This document shows, piece after piece, positions 1 through 8,194 of a stretch of 52,025 bases of DNA. The DNA lies in the NCBI GenBank assembly GCA_020846855.1, contig JADLDD010000044.1:1-52025 (forward strand), in the 5' to 3' direction. Under the pieces are notes generated by a model. The model saw only the letters and a list, made by a program, of their open reading frames with translations. It did no database searches and was not told the origin of the DNA. Origin of the DNA: Acidimicrobiia bacterium. Lineage in GTDB: Bacteria; Actinomycetota; Acidimicrobiia; IMCC26256; JADLDD01. Position numbers and translations under genes: made by a program. The stretch's first letter is position 1; each line of letters begins with the position of its first letter.

Positions 1-857
1 CGGAGGTCGCTCTCGTCGGCGTCGGCCCGGCCGCTCGTGCAGCCGGCGCCGGTCGACGGCTTGCACTCGGGCCGGCCCGCCAGGCGCGACGTGTCACGCA
101 GCCCGGCCGCGCGGAGGGCCGCGATCGTCGGGGACCCGGGGCGGGCGTTCAGGTCCCCGGCGAGGATCCCCACCGAGCGCGGGCCGGTCCGCTCCCGCAG
201 CAGGGCGGCGGCCTGGCGACCCTGGCAGGTGTTGAGGGTGTCGGAGGCTCGGCACGGTGGGGGGCAGGTGTCGGGCCCGCACGGCCCGTCGTCCGACGAC
301 GACGCCAGGTGCGTCGACACCAGGTCCACCACCCCGACGGGTCCGGCGACCCTGACCCAGGTCGCGGTGCGCAGGGGACCGGCGAGGCGGTGCCGCTCGT
401 GGGCGAGCACCCGGAGCGTGGTGGCGATCACCTCCCGGTCGAGCCCGGCCTCGCCGTCCCACACGATCCGGTAGCGGCCCCGGCACACCCGGGCGAGCAG
501 CGGGCGCCACCCGGCCACCACCGTGGCGTCGGCCTCCTGGAGCGTGACGAGCTCGGGGCACCCCGCGCGGGAGAGCTGCCGCGTGAAGATCTCCAGGCGC
601 TCGGTCAGGTGGCACCGCTGCGAGTCGGCGGGGCAGGCGACGCCGTGGAGGATGTTCTGGCTGACGACCCGCACCGTGGCGTCGACCGGGCCGCCGGCGG
701 CGCCGCCGGGTTCGCCTCCCGACGAGCAGGCCGGGGCGGCCATCACCAGCACCACCGCCAACGAGACGAGCGCGGCGGGCACGACGCGTGGACGGCGGGA
801 CGTGGGGGGGTCGGTGGAGGAAGCCGCCGGGGCCGGGCGGCGACGGTGGGTCCTCAT
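1..857 (-). CDS. Secreted endonuclease/exonuclease/phosphatase-family protein (3' end outside window)
   Basis: The frame is open from an ATG at 857 leftward through the window edge (285 codons seen), so the C-terminus is missing. The first ~45 residues are a basic stretch, a hydrophobic segment (about 25-42) and a lipobox-like APAC at Cys44, so it is probably an exported lipoprotein. Family motifs appear in order: SQNIL (~66-70), LQEAD (~106-110), STHL (~181-184) and GDLNARPGS (~235-242), the metal-binding and catalytic blocks of the DNase I-like fold. Around ten other cysteines suggest disulfides outside the cytoplasm. A GGAGG lies just upstream of the start. The substrate (nucleic acid, phospholipid or phosphoester) cannot be read from the sequence. 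Confidence 0.8.
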   Translation of the reverse strand, partial: MRTHRRRPAPAASSTDPPTSRRPRVVPAALVSLAVVLVMAAPACSSGGEPGGAAGGPVDATVRVVSQNILHGVACPADSQRCHLTERLEIFTRQLSRAGCPELVTLQEADATVVAGWRPLLARVCRGRYRIVWDGEAGLDREVIATTLRVLAHERHRLAGPLRTATWVRVAGPVGVVDLVSTHLASSSDDGPCGPDTCPPPCRASDTLNTCQGRQAAALLRERTGPRSVGILAGDLNARPGSPTIAALRAAGLRDTSRLAGRPECKPSTGAGCTSGRADADESDL

Positions 858-906
858 GGTGGCCTCCGTGCTCCGCCCCGGCGACGGAGCCGACGGTGTA
901 CCGGGC

Positions 907-2286
907 TCAGAACTGCTCGAAGTAGCGCCGGCGCTCCCAGTCGGTCACCGACCGGTTGAAGGCCAGCCACTCCTGCCGGGCGGTGTTGACGAGGTGGTGG
1001 TGGACGTCGGGACCGAACGCCTTGGCGGCCACCTCGCTGCGCTCGAGCTCGCCGATCGCCTCACCGAGCGTGGCCGGCACGCGGGGGAGCGAGTCGTCGG
1101 CGTAGGCGTTGCCCCGGAACGGCTCGGGAGGCTCGAGGGCGTGCTCGATGCCGTGCAGGCCGCCGGCGATGATCGCCGCGAAGGCCAGGTAGGGGTTGGC
1201 GTCGGCGCCGGGGATGCGCGACTCCAGGCGGAAGCCGTCGTGGCGGCCCACGAGCCGGTAGCCGCAGGTGCGGTTGTCGACCCCCCAGGCCAGCGCGGTG
1301 GGGGCCCAGCTCTCGGCCTGGTAGCGCTTGTAGGAGTTGACGGTGGGGGCGAACATCCAGGCCAGCTCCCGGCCGCTCGCCGTTATCCCGCCGAGCCAAC
1401 CCCGGAACGTGGGGGAGAGGTGGTCCGGGTCGTCGTCGCTCCACATGAGCGATCGACCCGTCGACGCGTCGCGGACGCTCGAGTGGATGTGGCACGACGA
1501 ACCGACGTCGTCGGCGGTGTACTTGGCCATGAACGTGACCGAGCGCCCGGCCAGCGCGGCGATCTCCTTCACCCCGTTCTTGTAGACCGCGTGGCGGTCG
1601 GCCATGGTGAGCGCGCCGGTGTAGCGGAGGTTGATCTCGTGCTGGCCCCGCCCGGCCTCGCCCTTGGAGAACTCGACCGGGATCCCGGCGGCGTCCATGC
1701 CGTTGCGGATCGCGCGTATCACGTACTCGTCGCGGGTGGTCTGCAGGACGTGGTAGTCCTCGATCACGTCGGAGTGCGGGTGGACGTCGCGGAACCCCGT
1801 GGCCGCGGCGTCGTCGTAGGAGTCGCGGAACAGGAAGAACTCGAGCTCGGAGCCGATCATCACCTCGAGTCCGGCCGCCGCGGCGCGCTCCACCTGCCGG
1901 CGCAGGACCTGGCGGGGGGACACCTCGATCGGCTCCGCGGTGTCGACGTCGACGACGTCGCAGAGCACCAGCGCCGTGCGCTCCAGCCACGGCACGGTCC
2001 GCAGGGTGGAGAGGTCGGGGACGGCCCGGACGTCGCCGTAGCCCTGGTCCCAGTCGGCGAACCGGTAGCCCGGGAGCGGGGTCATGTCGACGTCGAGGGC
2101 CAGCAGGTAGTTGCAGCACTCGACGCCCTCGGCGGCGACGTGGTCGCAGAAGTAGCCGCCCATCACCCGCTTGCCGACCAGTCGCCCCTGCATGTCGGGG
2201 AAGCACACCACGACCGTGTCGACGTCGCCGCGCTCGACGAGGTCGTGCAGTTCCCCGAGGTCCAGGAGGCCGCGAAGGGTGCTCAT
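907..2286 (-). CDS. Glutamine synthetase-family ligase, probably gamma-glutamyl amine/polyamine type
   Basis: About 459 aa with the full GS fold. The metal and ATP glutamates lie in SELEFF, KGEAGRGQHE and LESRIPG. The CHIHSS histidine, the NSYKRY and NRTCGYR arginine region and the NPYLAFAA block are also present. The N-terminal loop reads FPDMQGRLVGKR where housekeeping GlnA has the ammonium-site DGSS loop, and the C-terminal adenylylation region is not recognisable. This is the pattern of GlnA paralogues that ligate glutamate to amines (PuuA, GlnA3/A4) rather than ammonia. I start at ATG 2286 (MSTLRG); an in-frame GTG at 2313 adds nine unconvincing residues. It lies 72 bp downstream of the co-directional SDR gene. 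The amine substrate is unknown. Confidence 0.8.
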   Translation of the reverse strand: MSTLRGLLDLGELHDLVERGDVDTVVVCFPDMQGRLVGKRVMGGYFCDHVAAEGVECCNYLLALDVDMTPLPGYRFADWDQGYGDVRAVPDLSTLRTVPWLERTALVLCDVVDVDTAEPIEVSPRQVLRRQVERAAAAGLEVMIGSELEFFLFRDSYDDAAATGFRDVHPHSDVIEDYHVLQTTRDEYVIRAIRNGMDAAGIPVEFSKGEAGRGQHEINLRYTGALTMADRHAVYKNGVKEIAALAGRSVTFMAKYTADDVGSSCHIHSSVRDASTGRSLMWSDDDPDHLSPTFRGWLGGITASGRELAWMFAPTVNSYKRYQAESWAPTALAWGVDNRTCGYRLVGRHDGFRLESRIPGADANPYLAFAAIIAGGLHGIEHALEPPEPFRGNAYADDSLPRVPATLGEAIGELERSEVAAKAFGPDVHHHLVNTARQEWLAFNRSVTDWERRRYFEQF

Positions 2287-2358
2287 CGGGCGTCCATCGT
2301 TCCACACCGGCACCGCCCGGCTCGACCGCCCGCCGCCGCGAGCGGACGGGGGTCGTCC

Positions 2359-3144
2359 CTACTCGGGCGTCACGTAGGCGGCGGTGATCCCGCCGTCGAC
2401 CACCAGCGCGGCGCCGGTCATGAACGACGACTCGTCGGACGCGAGGAAGAGCGCGGCACGGGCCAGTTCCTCGGGCCGGCCGAGCCGCCCCATCGGGATG
2501 TGGACCAGCCGCCGGGCCTTGCGGGCCGGGTCGGCCATCAGCTCGGCCAGGAGCGGTGTGTCGATGGGCCCGGGGCACAGCGCGTTGGCGCGGACGCCCG
2601 ACCGGGCGTGCTCGACCGCGACCTCCCGGGTCAGGGCCAGCACGCCGCCCTTGCTCGACGTGTACGCGATCTGCGCGGTGGCGGCACCCATGAACGCCAC
2701 GAAGCTGGCGACGTTGACGATCGAACCGCCCCCGGACGCCACGAGGGCGGGGATCGCGTACTTGCATCCGAGCCACACGCCCTTGAGGTTCACGTCGATG
2801 ACCCGGTCCCAGGTGGCTTCCGGGGTGTCGGTGGCGCCGGCGTCGTCGGCGGGGAAGATCCCCGCGTTGTTGTAGAGGACGTGGAGGCCGCCGAAGCGTT
2901 CGGTGGTGGCGCGCACCATCGCCTCGGCCTGGGTGGCGTCGGAGACGTCGGCGACGACCAGGTCGGCCTCCCCGCCGGCCGCCTCCACGGCCCCGACCGT
3001 GGCTCGGGCGCCGGCCTCGGAGACGTCGGCCACCATCACGCGGGCGCCCTCCGAGGCGAAGAGCGTCGACGCCTCGCGCCCCATCCCGTTGCCGCCGCCC
3101 GTGATCAGGGCGACCTTCCCCTCGAGCCTCCCGGGTCGTTCCAC
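2359..3144 (-). CDS. SDR-family NAD(P)-dependent oxidoreductase
   Basis: A 261-aa classical short-chain dehydrogenase. It has the glycine-rich cofactor motif TGGGNGMG near the N-terminus, ADVSDA before the NNAG motif, a catalytic Ser in the NVASF region, YTSSK with the Tyr-x3-Lys pair, and the C-terminal ALFLASDESSFMTG-type ending followed by VDGG. The GTG at 3144 is chosen because a GAGAAGGGA ribosome-binding site precedes it; the frame continues upstream as Gly/Pro-rich non-homologous sequence. An acidic Asp at the end of beta-2 (VADVS) suggests NAD rather than NADP. It is co-directional with the GS-like gene, so the two may act on one amine or alcohol substrate, but this is inference. Confidence 0.85.
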   Translation of the reverse strand: MERPGRLEGKVALITGGGNGMGREASTLFASEGARVMVADVSEAGARATVGAVEAAGGEADLVVADVSDATQAEAMVRATTERFGGLHVLYNNAGIFPADDAGATDTPEATWDRVIDVNLKGVWLGCKYAIPALVASGGGSIVNVASFVAFMGAATAQIAYTSSKGGVLALTREVAVEHARSGVRANALCPGPIDTPLLAELMADPARKARRLVHIPMGRLGRPEELARAALFLASDESSFMTGAALVVDGGITAAYVTPE

Positions 3145-3377
3145 GCCGCTCGTCCCTTCTCCCCAGTGCCCGTCCCCCGCCCCGCCCCGCCCCGCGTTCA
3201 GGTGCCTGCCGCCCTCGCCGGCCCGCCCGGCGGCCGGACCGCCAAGGTACGCACCCGCGGCCCGGCCCCCCGCACCGTGCGGCGTCCCGCCCCCGTGCGG
3301 CGGGTCCGGCACCGAGCGGCGACGTCGGTCCCCCGTGACGCGCCGCGACGCTCTCGGCGGTGGCGCCGCGGGGTAGC

Positions 3378-3383
3378 TAGGAT
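3378..3383 (+). promoter_or_regulatory. Candidate -10 box of the acyl-CoA operon
   Basis: TAGGAT matches the actinobacterial TANNNT -10 consensus. Transcription would start near 3390, leaving a short leader with the GGAG ribosome-binding site at 3402-3405 before ATG 3414. No clear -35 hexamer is visible. Confidence 0.45.
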
Positions 3384-3398
3384 CTGACGACCCGTCAG
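3384..3398. promoter_or_regulatory. Inverted-repeat operator candidate (TetR-type)
   Basis: CTGACGACCCGTCAG has perfect 6-bp arms (CTGACG/CGTCAG) around a 3-bp centre. It lies immediately after the -10 box and over the predicted transcription start of the acyl-CoA operon. TGACG-n3-CGTCA palindromes of this kind are typical TetR-family operators in actinobacterial lipid catabolism. No regulator gene lies beside it, so the cognate protein is unknown. Confidence 0.5.
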
Positions 3399-3413
3399 GT
3401 TTGGAGCTGCCCC

Positions 3414-4634
3414 ATGGATTTCGAGTTCTCCGACGAGCAGAAGGCCTTCGCCGAGGAGGTCAAGCGGTTCTGCGACGAGCACGACGACCCCGACGTGTTC
3501 GACGTCACCCGGGAGAACATGGCCCAGATCGTGGACACGCCCAAGCGGCGGGCGTTCATGAAGTCGCTGGGCCATCAGGGCTGGCTCGGCATCACGTGGC
3601 CCAAGGAGTACGGCGGCTCCGAGGGCGAGGGCGTGTACGAGTACATCCTCAACGAGGAACTGGCCGGCCGGGGCGGCCCGCAGATCGGCAAGGGCGTGGG
3701 GATCATCGGCAAGACGCTCATCGCCCACGGCTCCGAGGAGCTCAAGCGCGAGTTCCTGCCCATGATCCTCGAGAACGACGTCGAGTTCGCGGTGGGCTAC
3801 AGCGAGCCCAACGCCGGCTCCGACGCGGCGGCGATGCGCCTCAAGGCCGTGCGCCACACCGACGACGACGGTGTGGAGGGGTGGCTGCTGAACGGCCAGA
3901 AGACGTGGACCACCTCGGCGCACTTCGCCGAGTGGTACTGGCTCGGGACCCGCACCGACCCCGACAACAAGCACATGGGCATCACCTTGATGCTCGTCCC
4001 GCTCGACCAGCCCGGCATCACGATCAACGGCATCTGGACCATGGGCGACGAGCGCACCAACGAGGTCTGGCTCGACGACGTGTTCGTGCCCGACCGCTAC
4101 GTGGTCGGCGAGGTCAACCACGGGTTCCGCTACATCAGCCAGGCGCTCGACCTCGAGCGCTTCACGATGTTCACGTTCAGCCCGATCCGCCAGCGCCTCG
4201 ACGTCCTCACCGACTACGTGCGCGAGACCACCCGCGACGGCGCCCCGCTGCGCGACGACCCGGTGGTGCGGGCGCGCATGGCCCGGCTGCACACCGAGGC
4301 CGAGGTGGCCCGGGTGATGGGGCTCAAGTTCGTGGCCGAGGCGGTCAAGGTGGAGCGGGCGGCCCGGGCGGGCAAGGAGTTCCAGCCGCCGACCGTGGTG
4401 GCGTCGGAGTACAAGCTCTTCGCCACCGAGCTGTCGCAGCGCCTGGCCAGCGCCGCCATGGACATCGGCGGCCCGGGCAGCCAGCTGCGGGTCAAGACCG
4501 ACGACGCCCCGATGAAGGGCCGCTCGGAGTCGACGTACCGCTACACCGTCATCGACACCATCGGCGGCGGGGCGTCGGAGATCCAGAAGAACATCATCGC
4601 CCGCCGCGGCCTCGGCCTCCCCAAGAACTTCTGA
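3414..4634 (+). CDS. Acyl-CoA dehydrogenase (FadE-type, larger subunit)
   Basis: 406 aa of the acyl-CoA dehydrogenase fold: an alpha-helical N-terminal domain, YSEPNAGSD of the FAD/substrate-binding middle domain, and the C-terminal helical domain ending in GGGASEIQKNII and RRGLGLPKNF. It should oxidise an acyl-CoA to the 2,3-enoyl-CoA and pass electrons to ETF. Where medium-chain enzymes carry the catalytic Glu (IYEGT), this protein has IGGGA, so the base must lie elsewhere. That fits the heteromeric ACADs of actinobacterial steroid and branched-chain catabolism, whose partner could be the 379-aa enzyme at the operon's end. GGAG precedes the ATG, and its stop overlaps the next start by one base (TGATG). 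Confidence 0.9.
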   Translation: MDFEFSDEQKAFAEEVKRFCDEHDDPDVFDVTRENMAQIVDTPKRRAFMKSLGHQGWLGITWPKEYGGSEGEGVYEYILNEELAGRGGPQIGKGVGIIGKTLIAHGSEELKREFLPMILENDVEFAVGYSEPNAGSDAAAMRLKAVRHTDDDGVEGWLLNGQKTWTTSAHFAEWYWLGTRTDPDNKHMGITLMLVPLDQPGITINGIWTMGDERTNEVWLDDVFVPDRYVVGEVNHGFRYISQALDLERFTMFTFSPIRQRLDVLTDYVRETTRDGAPLRDDPVVRARMARLHTEAEVARVMGLKFVAEAVKVERAARAGKEFQPPTVVASEYKLFATELSQRLASAAMDIGGPGSQLRVKTDDAPMKGRSESTYRYTVIDTIGGGASEIQKNIIARRGLGLPKNF

Positions 4635-5800
4635 TGGCCGTGGGAGCGCTCGACGGCGTGCGGGTCCTCGACCTGGCGACGGTCGGGCCGGGCGCACGCG
4701 CGTCGAGGATCCTCGCCGACTACGGCGCCGACGTGGTGAAGGTGGGTGCGGTGCCCCGGGCCGGGGCCGTGCAGATCGTCCCGCCCCACTACGCCTATTC
4801 GGGTGACCGGGGGATGCGGAGGGCCCGCTTCGACCTCAAGGCCGACCCCGGGCGGGAGGCGTTCCTGCGCCTCTCCGAACGCGCCGACGTGGTCATCGAG
4901 AGCTTCCGCCCCGGGGTCGCCGGCAAGCTCGGGATCGGCTACGAGGCCGTCGACGCGCGCAACCCGCGGGTCGTCTACTGCTCCACCAGTGGTTACGGCC
5001 AGACGGGCCCACGCGCCGCGTGGGCGGGCCACGACGTCAACTACCTCGGGGCCGGCGGGTTCCTCCACTGCTCCGGGCGCCGGGCCGACGGTCGCCCGGC
5101 GCTCCCCGGGGCCACCGTGGCCGACATCGCGGCCGGGGGGATGCAGGCCGCCATGGCCGTGATGGCGGCGTTGCTGCGACGGGAGCACACGGGCCGCGGC
5201 GAGCACCTCGACGTCTCCATAGCCGACGGCGTGCTGGCCATGATGTCGCTCTACGCCGACGAGTACCTCGCCACCGGCGTCGAGCCCGGGCCCGGCCACT
5301 ACATACTCACCGGCCGCTACGCCTGCTACGACGTCTACGCCTGCGCCGACGGGCGCTTCGTGGCGGTGGGCGCGATCGAGCCCCGCTTCTGGCGCAACCT
5401 GTGCGAGCGCCTCGGCCTGGAGCGCTACGCCGACCGCCAGACCGACGACGCCGCCCAGGACGAGATCCGGGCCGCGCTCGCCGAAGCCTTCGCCCGGCGC
5501 ACCCGCGACGAATGGGTGGCCGAGCTCGGGCCGGCCGACACCTGCGTCGGCCCGGTCAACACGGTGGCCGAGGCCGTCGCCGACCCGCAGTACACGGCCC
5601 GGGGCGCGGTAGCCGGCGCGCGCCACGCCACCGAGGGCGAGTTCCGGCAGCTGGCGCCGATATGGGCGGGCACGACCCCACCCGACGGCCCGTACGACGT
5701 GCGCGACGCCTCGGCGACCGACACGGCCTCCCTGCTGATCGAGGCGGGGTGCGCGGCGGCGGAGGTCGGGGCCCTGGATGAGGAAGGGGTGATCGCGTGA
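4634..5800 (+). CDS. CaiB/BaiF family (class III) CoA transferase or alpha-methylacyl-CoA racemase
   Basis: 388 aa beginning MAVGALDGVRVLDLATVGPG, the family's N-terminal strand-loop. ADYGADVVKV, DLKADPGREAF, VVIESFRPGV and STSGYGQTGPR follow in canonical order. The conserved Asp that carries the CoA thioester in transferases, or acts as a base in racemases, is in VADIAAGGMQA. Racemase (AMACR/Mcr-like) and transferase roles cannot be separated by sequence alone. Sandwiched between acyl-CoA dehydrogenases and hydratases, epimerisation of a 2-methyl-branched acyl-CoA is the attractive reading. The ATG overlaps the preceding stop. Confidence 0.85.
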   Translation: MAVGALDGVRVLDLATVGPGARASRILADYGADVVKVGAVPRAGAVQIVPPHYAYSGDRGMRRARFDLKADPGREAFLRLSERADVVIESFRPGVAGKLGIGYEAVDARNPRVVYCSTSGYGQTGPRAAWAGHDVNYLGAGGFLHCSGRRADGRPALPGATVADIAAGGMQAAMAVMAALLRREHTGRGEHLDVSIADGVLAMMSLYADEYLATGVEPGPGHYILTGRYACYDVYACADGRFVAVGAIEPRFWRNLCERLGLERYADRQTDDAAQDEIRAALAEAFARRTRDEWVAELGPADTCVGPVNTVAEAVADPQYTARGAVAGARHATEGEFRQLAPIWAGTTPPDGPYDVRDASATDTASLLIEAGCAAAEVGALDEEGVIA

Positions 5801-6375
5801 GCGTCGCCGGGGGTCCCGGTTCGGGGTCGGGTCGCGATTCCGCCGGGGAGGTGCTCCCCGCGGGGGTGGAGGCGATGATCGGCCGGCCGATGTACGAGCA
5901 GACGGCCGACTTCGTCGTGGAGCGTGCGTACTCGTACAACACGTGTGCGGCCACCGGGAACGGCAACCCGATCTTCTGGGACGACGCCGTGGCCGACGCG
6001 GTGTGCGGGGGGCCGGTCGTGCCGCCGACCACGTTGTCGTTGTGGATGCGGCCGCACTACTGGCAGCCGGGCGCAGCGGGGGAGCAGGTCGCGCTCCAGG
6101 TCCACTTCGACCTCAAGGAGATCTTCGGCCTCCCGGAGGCGGTGATGACCGACAACACGTTGGAGTTCCACGAGCCGGTCCGGCCCGGCGATCGCATCAG
6201 CCATCGTCAGGTGCTCCGGTCGGTCAGCCCGGTCAAGACGACCAAGGTCGGAGCCGGCCGCTTCTGGGTCATCGACGTCGAGTACCACAACCAGGACGGC
6301 GTCCTGGTGGGTGTGGAGCGCTACACCGGCTTCGGCTACCGGCGGGTCGAGGCGGTCGGCGGGGAGGCCCGGTGA
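5797..6375 (+). CDS. MaoC-like dehydratase, N-terminal-type subunit (FAS1-like)
   Basis: 192 aa, GTG start overlapping the preceding TGA by four bases. It has a single hot-dog fold, with the YSYNTCAATGNGNPIFWDD segment where hydratase 2 proteins carry the Asp-x4-His catalytic motif. Here the motif is degenerate (Gly and Phe replace Asp and His), so this subunit is probably structural or substrate-binding. It matches the non-catalytic half of split MaoC pairs such as ChsH1-ChsH2. The first ~20 residues are Gly/Ser-rich and unlikely to be folded. Confidence 0.75.
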   Translation: MSVAGGPGSGSGRDSAGEVLPAGVEAMIGRPMYEQTADFVVERAYSYNTCAATGNGNPIFWDDAVADAVCGGPVVPPTTLSLWMRPHYWQPGAAGEQVALQVHFDLKEIFGLPEAVMTDNTLEFHEPVRPGDRISHRQVLRSVSPVKTTKVGAGRFWVIDVEYHNQDGVLVGVERYTGFGYRRVEAVGGEAR

Positions 6376-6887
6376 GCGCGGCGGCGGTCCCCGTGCCGTC
6401 GAGGTTGCTGGGTGACGTGTCGGTCGGCGACGAGCTGCCGGAGCTGGCCGTCGACGTGACCGCCACCACGGTGGTGCTCGGCGCGCTGGCCAGCCGCGAC
6501 TGGCGCCCTCAGCATCATGATCATCACTTCGCGACCGAGCGCAACGGCTTGGCCGACATCTTCCTGAACACCCCCAACCAGGCGGCGTGGTTCGAGCGCT
6601 TCATCACCGACTGGACGGGTCCGTTCGGCCGGCCGGGCCGGATGACGTTCCGTATGCGCACGTCGGTGTTCCCCGGCGACCGGATGGTCTTCGGCGCGAC
6701 CGTCACCGGCGTCGCCACCGACGCGACCGGCTGCGGGTGGGTCGACCTCGACGTCGCCCTGCGGGTGGGCGATCGGGTCGCGACCACCTGCACGGCACGC
6801 GTCGCGCTGCCGGTCGACCCGTCCGACAACCCGTGGCGTCGCCACGGCGACCGCTGGGACCCGGGGGGAGCCGCCGCGGCGTCCTGA
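6372..6887 (+). CDS. MaoC-like enoyl-CoA hydratase, catalytic-type subunit
   Basis: 171 aa, GTG start in a 4-bp GTGA overlap. The hot-dog core carries RDWRPQHHD (about 42-50), which matches the hydratase 2 Asp-x4-His motif (Asp43, His48). It should therefore supply catalysis for the dimer with the upstream subunit, hydrating a 2-enoyl-CoA made by the flanking dehydrogenases. Strict overlap of the two halves suggests 1:1 co-synthesis. Confidence 0.78.
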   Translation: MSAAAVPVPSRLLGDVSVGDELPELAVDVTATTVVLGALASRDWRPQHHDHHFATERNGLADIFLNTPNQAAWFERFITDWTGPFGRPGRMTFRMRTSVFPGDRMVFGATVTGVATDATGCGWVDLDVALRVGDRVATTCTARVALPVDPSDNPWRRHGDRWDPGGAAAAS

Positions 6888-6968
6888 CCGCCCACGACTC
6901 GCCCACGACTCGACTACGACTCGACCGCTGTTCGCAGCGCCGCTCCGACCGGCGCATCAGGAGGACCG

Positions 6969-8108
6969 ATGCTGGATCTCGACTTCACCGACGAGCAGGA
7001 GATGCTCCGCCAGATGGTGCGGGGCGTCTGCGCGCAGCACTCGCCCGTGGAGGTGGTGCGCGCCCTCGAGGACGACCCCGTCGGCTACCCGCCGGCGCTG
7101 TGGGACCAGCTCGCCGAGCTCGGCCTGCTCGGCCTGGCGGTGCCCGAGGAGCACGGCGGGTCGGGCATGTCGACGCTCGACGGCGTGGTGGTCTACGAGG
7201 AGCTCGGGCGGGCCGTCGCGCCGACCCCGCACCTGGTGAGCTCGGTGCTCTCGGCCCGGGCGCTCCAGGCCGGGGGCAGCGACGCGCAGCAGGCCGAGTG
7301 GCTGCCGCGCGTCGCGTCCGGTGAGGCGATCGTCACCCCGGCCTGGCTCGAGCCCGACAACGGCTTCGGTCCGCTCGGTGTGCAGGTCCGGGCCGAGCCC
7401 ACGGACGACGGCACGCTGCGCGTCTCGGGCGTCAAGCAGCACGTGTACTTCGCCACCTCGGCGCAGCGGCTGCTCCTCCTCGCCCGCACCGGCGACGCCC
7501 CCGACGCCGTCGATCTGTTCCTCGTCGACCCGCACGCCCCCGGGGTCACCCTCGACCAGCGGATGTCGATCTCCTCCGACAGCCAGTACCGCCTCGACCT
7601 CGACGGGGTGCAGCTCACCGCCGCCGACCGGCTCGGTGCCGCCGGCACCGGCTGGGCCGCCTGGCAGGACGCCCTCGTCGACGGCATGATCCTCGCCGCC
7701 GCCGCCGCCAACGGAGGCTGCGAGCACGCCCTGGACATCACCGTCCAGTACGCCAAGGACCGCGAGCAGTTCGGCAAGCCGCTCGGGGCGTTCCAGGCCA
7801 TCTCGCACTACCTCGCCGACGCCCGCACCGTCCTCGACGGCTCCAAGGTCCTCACCTACGAGGCCGCGTGGGCCCGCGACCGCGGCGACGCCACCGCCCC
7901 GAAGCTCGCCGCCATGGCCAAGCTCTTCGCCGGCGACGCCTTCCGCGACACGACCGCCATGGCCCAGCAGGTCTTCGGCGGCGTCGGCTTCACCGTCGAG
8001 TACGAGATCCAGCTCTACTTCCGGAGGGCCAAGCAGCTCCAGCTCAGCTGGAACGACTCCCGCCGCTGCGAGGACCTCATCGCCGAGGCCGTCCTCGACG
8101 TCGCCTGA
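6969..8108 (+). CDS. Acyl-CoA dehydrogenase (smaller subunit)
   Basis: 379 aa. ACAD landmarks are FTDEQEMLRQMVR, LGLAVPEEHGG, YAKDREQFGKPLGAFQAISH, QQVFGGVGFT and a C-terminal LYFRRAKQ. The middle-domain TEPxAGSD motif is degraded (WLEPDNG), and no Glu is seen at the usual IYEGT catalytic position. Together with the 406-aa paralogue this resembles alpha2beta2 ACADs (the ChsE1-ChsE2 type), in which each subunit supplies part of the FAD or active site. GAGGACCG precedes the ATG; the 81-bp gap from the MaoC gene is larger than other gaps in the operon and shows no clear promoter. Confidence 0.88.
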   Translation: MLDLDFTDEQEMLRQMVRGVCAQHSPVEVVRALEDDPVGYPPALWDQLAELGLLGLAVPEEHGGSGMSTLDGVVVYEELGRAVAPTPHLVSSVLSARALQAGGSDAQQAEWLPRVASGEAIVTPAWLEPDNGFGPLGVQVRAEPTDDGTLRVSGVKQHVYFATSAQRLLLLARTGDAPDAVDLFLVDPHAPGVTLDQRMSISSDSQYRLDLDGVQLTAADRLGAAGTGWAAWQDALVDGMILAAAAANGGCEHALDITVQYAKDREQFGKPLGAFQAISHYLADARTVLDGSKVLTYEAAWARDRGDATAPKLAAMAKLFAGDAFRDTTAMAQQVFGGVGFTVEYEIQLYFRRAKQLQLSWNDSRRCEDLIAEAVLDVA

Positions 8109-8142
8109 ACCCGACCCGGGACCCGAACCCGACCCGGGACCC
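8107..8142 (+). repeat. Two tandem copies of an 18-bp unit at the ACAD stop codon
   Basis: GAACCCGACCCGGGACCC occurs twice back to back, starting inside the TGA stop of the upstream gene. It lies between convergent genes and may be simple slippage. Confidence 0.7.
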
Positions 8143-8162
8143 GGGGCGCGGTCACCCGCCCC
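8143..8162. terminator. GC hairpin between convergent genes
   Basis: GGGGCG and CGCCCC form a 6-bp stem with an 8-nt loop in the 86-bp space between the convergent ACAD and aldehyde dehydrogenase genes. There is no T-tract, so it is only a plausible terminator. Confidence 0.3.
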
Positions 8163-8194
8163 AGGATCGCGGTCGCGCCGGGGCCGGCCACCGC

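Noticed and set aside
523-3387. A 954-codon plus-strand open frame
   Set aside because: It is antisense to the EEP, GS-like and SDR genes and encodes Arg/Gly/Val-rich sequence without motifs; long antisense frames are expected at this GC content.
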